Assembly (NCBI GenBank): GCA_964423545.1
Contig: CAYRFV010000288.1
Location: forward strand, 1-6,980
Reading direction: 5' to 3'
Length of the DNA: 6,980 nucleotides
DNA from: JALOOE01 sp964423545
GTDB taxonomy: Bacteria; Chloroflexota; Anaerolineae; CG2-30-64-16
Below, one piece after another: positions 4,642-6,980 of the stretch (the stretch's first letter is position 1; each line of letters opens with the position of its first letter). The position numbers and the translations under genes are program-made. The notes beneath the pieces are model-generated. The model was not told the origin of the DNA. It saw nothing but the letters and a program-made list of their open reading frames with translations, and did no database searches.

Positions 4642-6980
4642 TCACCCATCATCCGCACCGTCTTGATCTCATGCGGGGCAAGTTGCAACGTCACGCTGCC
4701 GTTTGTCACGGGCAAATCCGCAACGCGCTGCTCGATCAAATCGGTCTCCTCGGCGCGCGTGATGGGCCATGCCGGCTGCAACCGTGCCTGCGCCGGCTTG
4801 CCATGCGCCTCGTAGACCCTGACGATGACGGCTCTGCCGGAGGCCGGCTGGTCCTCGGCCAGCTTGATTGCCGAGACCACCACATTGGCCGCATCGCAGA
4901 CCAGGCCTGGCCGGCCGGGCGCGAAAGCGCCGACGCCTCGCTCCGCCTGGCCGACCGGAAGGACGACCGCGAGCAGCGGTTGATTCAGCCCTGCGGCCTG
5001 ATGCAGCGTCGCGGCCTCCTGCCAGTCGCCCGGATGCGGGTAGAGCGAGTAGGTGAAGCGGTGCAGCCCCTCGTCGGGGTTGACGTCCGGCTCGTACGAG
5101 GCGCGCACCAAGGTCAAGCCCAGCGTGTTGCCGTGCGCCTGATGGCCGTATTTGCAGTTATTCAGCAGCGATAACCCGATTGTAGGGGCGGACGGCTGTT
5201 TGCCCTGGCGCTCTGACACATCAGCCCAACGCAGCGCCGGCACCTCGCGGCCGTCCGCCGGCCGCTGGAGCCCCGCAAATGCGATCTCGAAGGTCGCATC
5301 GGTCTCGCCCAGGTGCGGCGCGAAGGTCGCACGCAGCATCGGGGCATCGGCGTGAGCGCTGCCCCGCTCGTGCCAGTCCACCTCGGTCTCGAAGTCGACC
5401 CGCCGTAGCCCCTGCCAGAGCACGATGCGTTGCGCCAACGAGGACTTGAGGAATCTGCGCTTCACTTCGATCGCGGCGCGCACCGGCCCGGACTCAACCA
5501 CCACAACTTCGGCGCCCGTGATCAGGTTGTCGATGCGCGTGATGTCTCCGATATTCCATGCTGACATGCCGTGCGGCTGCTCCCAGAGGATCTGCAGGCG
5601 GTTGAGCATGCCAGCGTTGGTCTTGGCCTCCGGCCCCCATCCGGCCCATGGCCCGCCGAGGTCGCGGCCGGTCGCCAGATCGACCAGGTGATCCAGTGCG
5701 CCCGAAGCCGAATGCACGCGCAGCTTGAGCAGTCCGTTGTCCAGCGACCGGTCCTCCGCATCGGCTCGAGCCATGGGTCCGGCTTCGGCAGACGCCTCGA
5801 CCGGGTGGAAGACCCGCACGCCGAAGGCCGGAACGCCCTTTGCCACGAACACCAGCGTATCGCCGCTCACCTGCGCCGGCGTGCGATTTCCCGCATCGTC
5901 GGCAAGCCAGGCAGGCGCCGTTCCGCCCAACTGGCGCAACGGCACCGCGACGACGTCGTCGCGCATCCAGCCGAGCGGATTGATCACCGCGATCGCCGGC
6001 TCCGCTCCTGAGCCACCGTCCAGGGCGCCTGCCAATGCCTCGAGCGCATCGTCCGTGGCCTTCTGCGCCACAGCCAGCACCTCGGTCAATCGCTCGTGCG
6101 CCTCGCGGTAGGTGACGCTGATCGCACAGCCGCACAGGATGTCGTGGAACTGGTGGAAGCATCCCGTGCGCCATGCCTCGGCCAATTGCGCCTGGGGATA
6201 GGATGCGCCGGTCATCAGGCTGGCGAGGGTTGCCACGGCCTCGGCCGTCACCAGGCCGTTCTCCCACTCACGGTTCAGCCGCTTGTTGTCGGCATGGCTG
6301 GTGTAGCAGCCCTCGAAGACGGTGTTCAGCTCCCCTTGCACCACGGGAAAGGGGGAGGGTCTGACTGCGACATCGGCCAGGGCTTGCTCGTAGAAGGGAA
6401 CAGTGGCGCTCGGCACGGCCTTAGGCAGCAGAGGCGCCGAGGTGATGGCACGCGCCGCTTCGATGTCGCGTGCGGTGCCGCTGCCGCCATGGTCGCCGGC
6501 GCCATAGACGAAGAGACCGCGGCGCATGCCATAGGGCTGTGCGCAGTCCAGCACGCTGCCGACGACATCGGATGGCATCACCGCGCCGCCGTATCCGCGC
6601 AGATCCTGCATCCCCAGCACGCGCGTGCCGTCGATCCCTTCCCACCAGAACAGCGGATGGCGCTTCCCGGCCCGACAGAAGTAGTAGTAGCGGATGCCGC
6701 TCTTGGCCAGAATCTGCGGCATGGTCGCGGGGTGGCCGAAGGTGTCGGGCTCCCAACAGATGAGCGGGGTCACGCCGAACTTCTCTGCGAGATAGCGTCG
6801 CGCCATCAGCAACTGGCGCGCCAGCGCCTCTCCCGAAGCCGTGTTGAGATCCCCTTCGACCCAGGTGCTGGCGGTGACATCCCACTGTCCGCCCGCGATG
6901 CGCGCTCGCATCCGCTCGAACAGCTCCGGCTGTTCCTGCTCCATGAAGCGATACGTGGCGGCCTGGCTCTGCGAGAAGCG
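4638..6980 (-). CDS. GH38 alpha-mannosidase (5' end beyond the window)
   Basis: The 780 visible residues belong to a glycoside hydrolase family 38 alpha-mannosidase, which retains configuration and needs a metal, normally zinc. Numbering starts at the window edge (codon 1 at 6978-6980). The frame opens RFSQSQAATYRFMEQEQPEL, typical of the family interior, so the Met at 6944 is not the start. CWEPDTFGHPA (75-85) carries the probable nucleophile Asp79, also a metal ligand. VYGAGDHGGSG (159-169) may supply the acid/base around Asp163. GELNTVFEGCYTSHADNKR (216-234) and FHQFHDIL (275-282) follow, with His279 the expected metal ligand. The beta-sandwich begins near INPLGWMRDD (333-342). The N-terminal H-x-D ligands lie outside. 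After FHDIL the usual PGSSI reads CGCAI. The enzyme probably removes mannose from oligosaccharides or glycosides. Whether it is exported is unknown without the N-terminus. Its TGA overlaps the next gene's GTG. Confidence 0.96.
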   Translation of the reverse strand, partial: RFSQSQAATYRFMEQEQPELFERMRARIAGGQWDVTASTWVEGDLNTASGEALARQLLMARRYLAEKFGVTPLICWEPDTFGHPATMPQILAKSGIRYYYFCRAGKRHPLFWWEGIDGTRVLGMQDLRGYGGAVMPSDVVGSVLDCAQPYGMRRGLFVYGAGDHGGSGTARDIEAARAITSAPLLPKAVPSATVPFYEQALADVAVRPSPFPVVQGELNTVFEGCYTSHADNKRLNREWENGLVTAEAVATLASLMTGASYPQAQLAEAWRTGCFHQFHDILCGCAISVTYREAHERLTEVLAVAQKATDDALEALAGALDGGSGAEPAIAVINPLGWMRDDVVAVPLRQLGGTAPAWLADDAGNRTPAQVSGDTLVFVAKGVPAFGVRVFHPVEASAEAGPMARADAEDRSLDNGLLKLRVHSASGALDHLVDLATGRDLGGPWAGWGPEAKTNAGMLNRLQILWEQPHGMSAWNIGDITRIDNLITGAEVVVVESGPVRAAIEVKRRFLKSSLAQRIVLWQGLRRVDFETEVDWHERGSAHADAPMLRATFAPHLGETDATFEIAFAGLQRPADGREVPALRWADVSERQGKQPSAPTIGLSLLNNCKYGHQAHGNTLGLTLVRASYEPDVNPDEGLHRFTYSLYPHPGDWQEAATLHQAAGLNQPLLAVVLPVGQAERGVGAFAPGRPGLVCDAANVVVSAIKLAEDQPASGRAVIVRVYEAHGKPAQARLQPAWPITRAEETDLIEQRVADLPVTNGSVTLQLAPHEIKTVRMMGE
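6330..6357. repeat. Imperfect inverted repeat inside the GH38 gene
   Basis: CTCCCCTT (6330-6337) and AAGGGGGAG (6349-6357) pair as an 8-bp stem with one bulged base around an 11-nt loop. It overlaps the codons for PSPFPVVQGEL, just before a conserved GH38 block. The C-run/G-run composition recalls small dispersed palindromes found in many bacterial genomes. With one copy in view, this cannot be told from chance. Confidence 0.4.

Overview
The window is GC-rich bacterial DNA in which every supported gene lies on the minus strand, packed end to end. Read in the direction of transcription (high to low coordinates), the order is: a GH38 alpha-mannosidase with its start beyond the right edge; an unnamed protein with a C-terminal half like a DUF559/Vsr-type nuclease; a MalY/PatB-family PLP enzyme; a Gfo/Idh/MocA oxidoreductase of the dihydrodiol-dehydrogenase-like branch; an aldo/keto reductase; and a hydroxypyruvate-isomerase-like TIM barrel cut by the left edge. 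The base composition, the gene mix and the style of the unnamed protein recall Chloroflexota (Anaerolineae/Caldilineae/Roseiflexus-like genomes). That assignment is from memory of family resemblance and is not proven.

Layout: GH38 (4638-6980) overlaps the unnamed gene (3790-4641) by four bases (GTGA). A 79-bp gap, the largest in the window, separates it from the MalY/PatB gene (2544-3710). That gene overlaps the oxidoreductase gene (1576-2547) by four bases (ATGA). Gaps of 33 bp and 26 bp lead to the aldo/keto reductase (574-1542) and the isomerase-like gene (1-547), each with a good Shine-Dalgarno sequence. This spacing suggests one polycistronic unit, with a possible internal promoter only in the 79-bp gap. 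No RNA genes, insertion sequences, CRISPR arrays or clear terminators were seen, and no gene-free stretch reaches 300 bp.

Functional reading: GH38 would release mannose or mannose-like residues from a glycan or glycoside. The Gfo/Idh/MocA enzyme, the aldo/keto reductase and the TIM-barrel isomerase form a redox/isomerisation set that could process the released sugar or aglycone. The MalY/PatB enzyme (C-S beta-lyase or aminotransferase) and the nuclease-like protein do not fit a simple glycan-catabolism story. The unnamed protein is the most unusual element: its nuclease-like core seems to have lost catalytic residues, and the DNA for the altered loop holds two alternative GC-rich hairpins.
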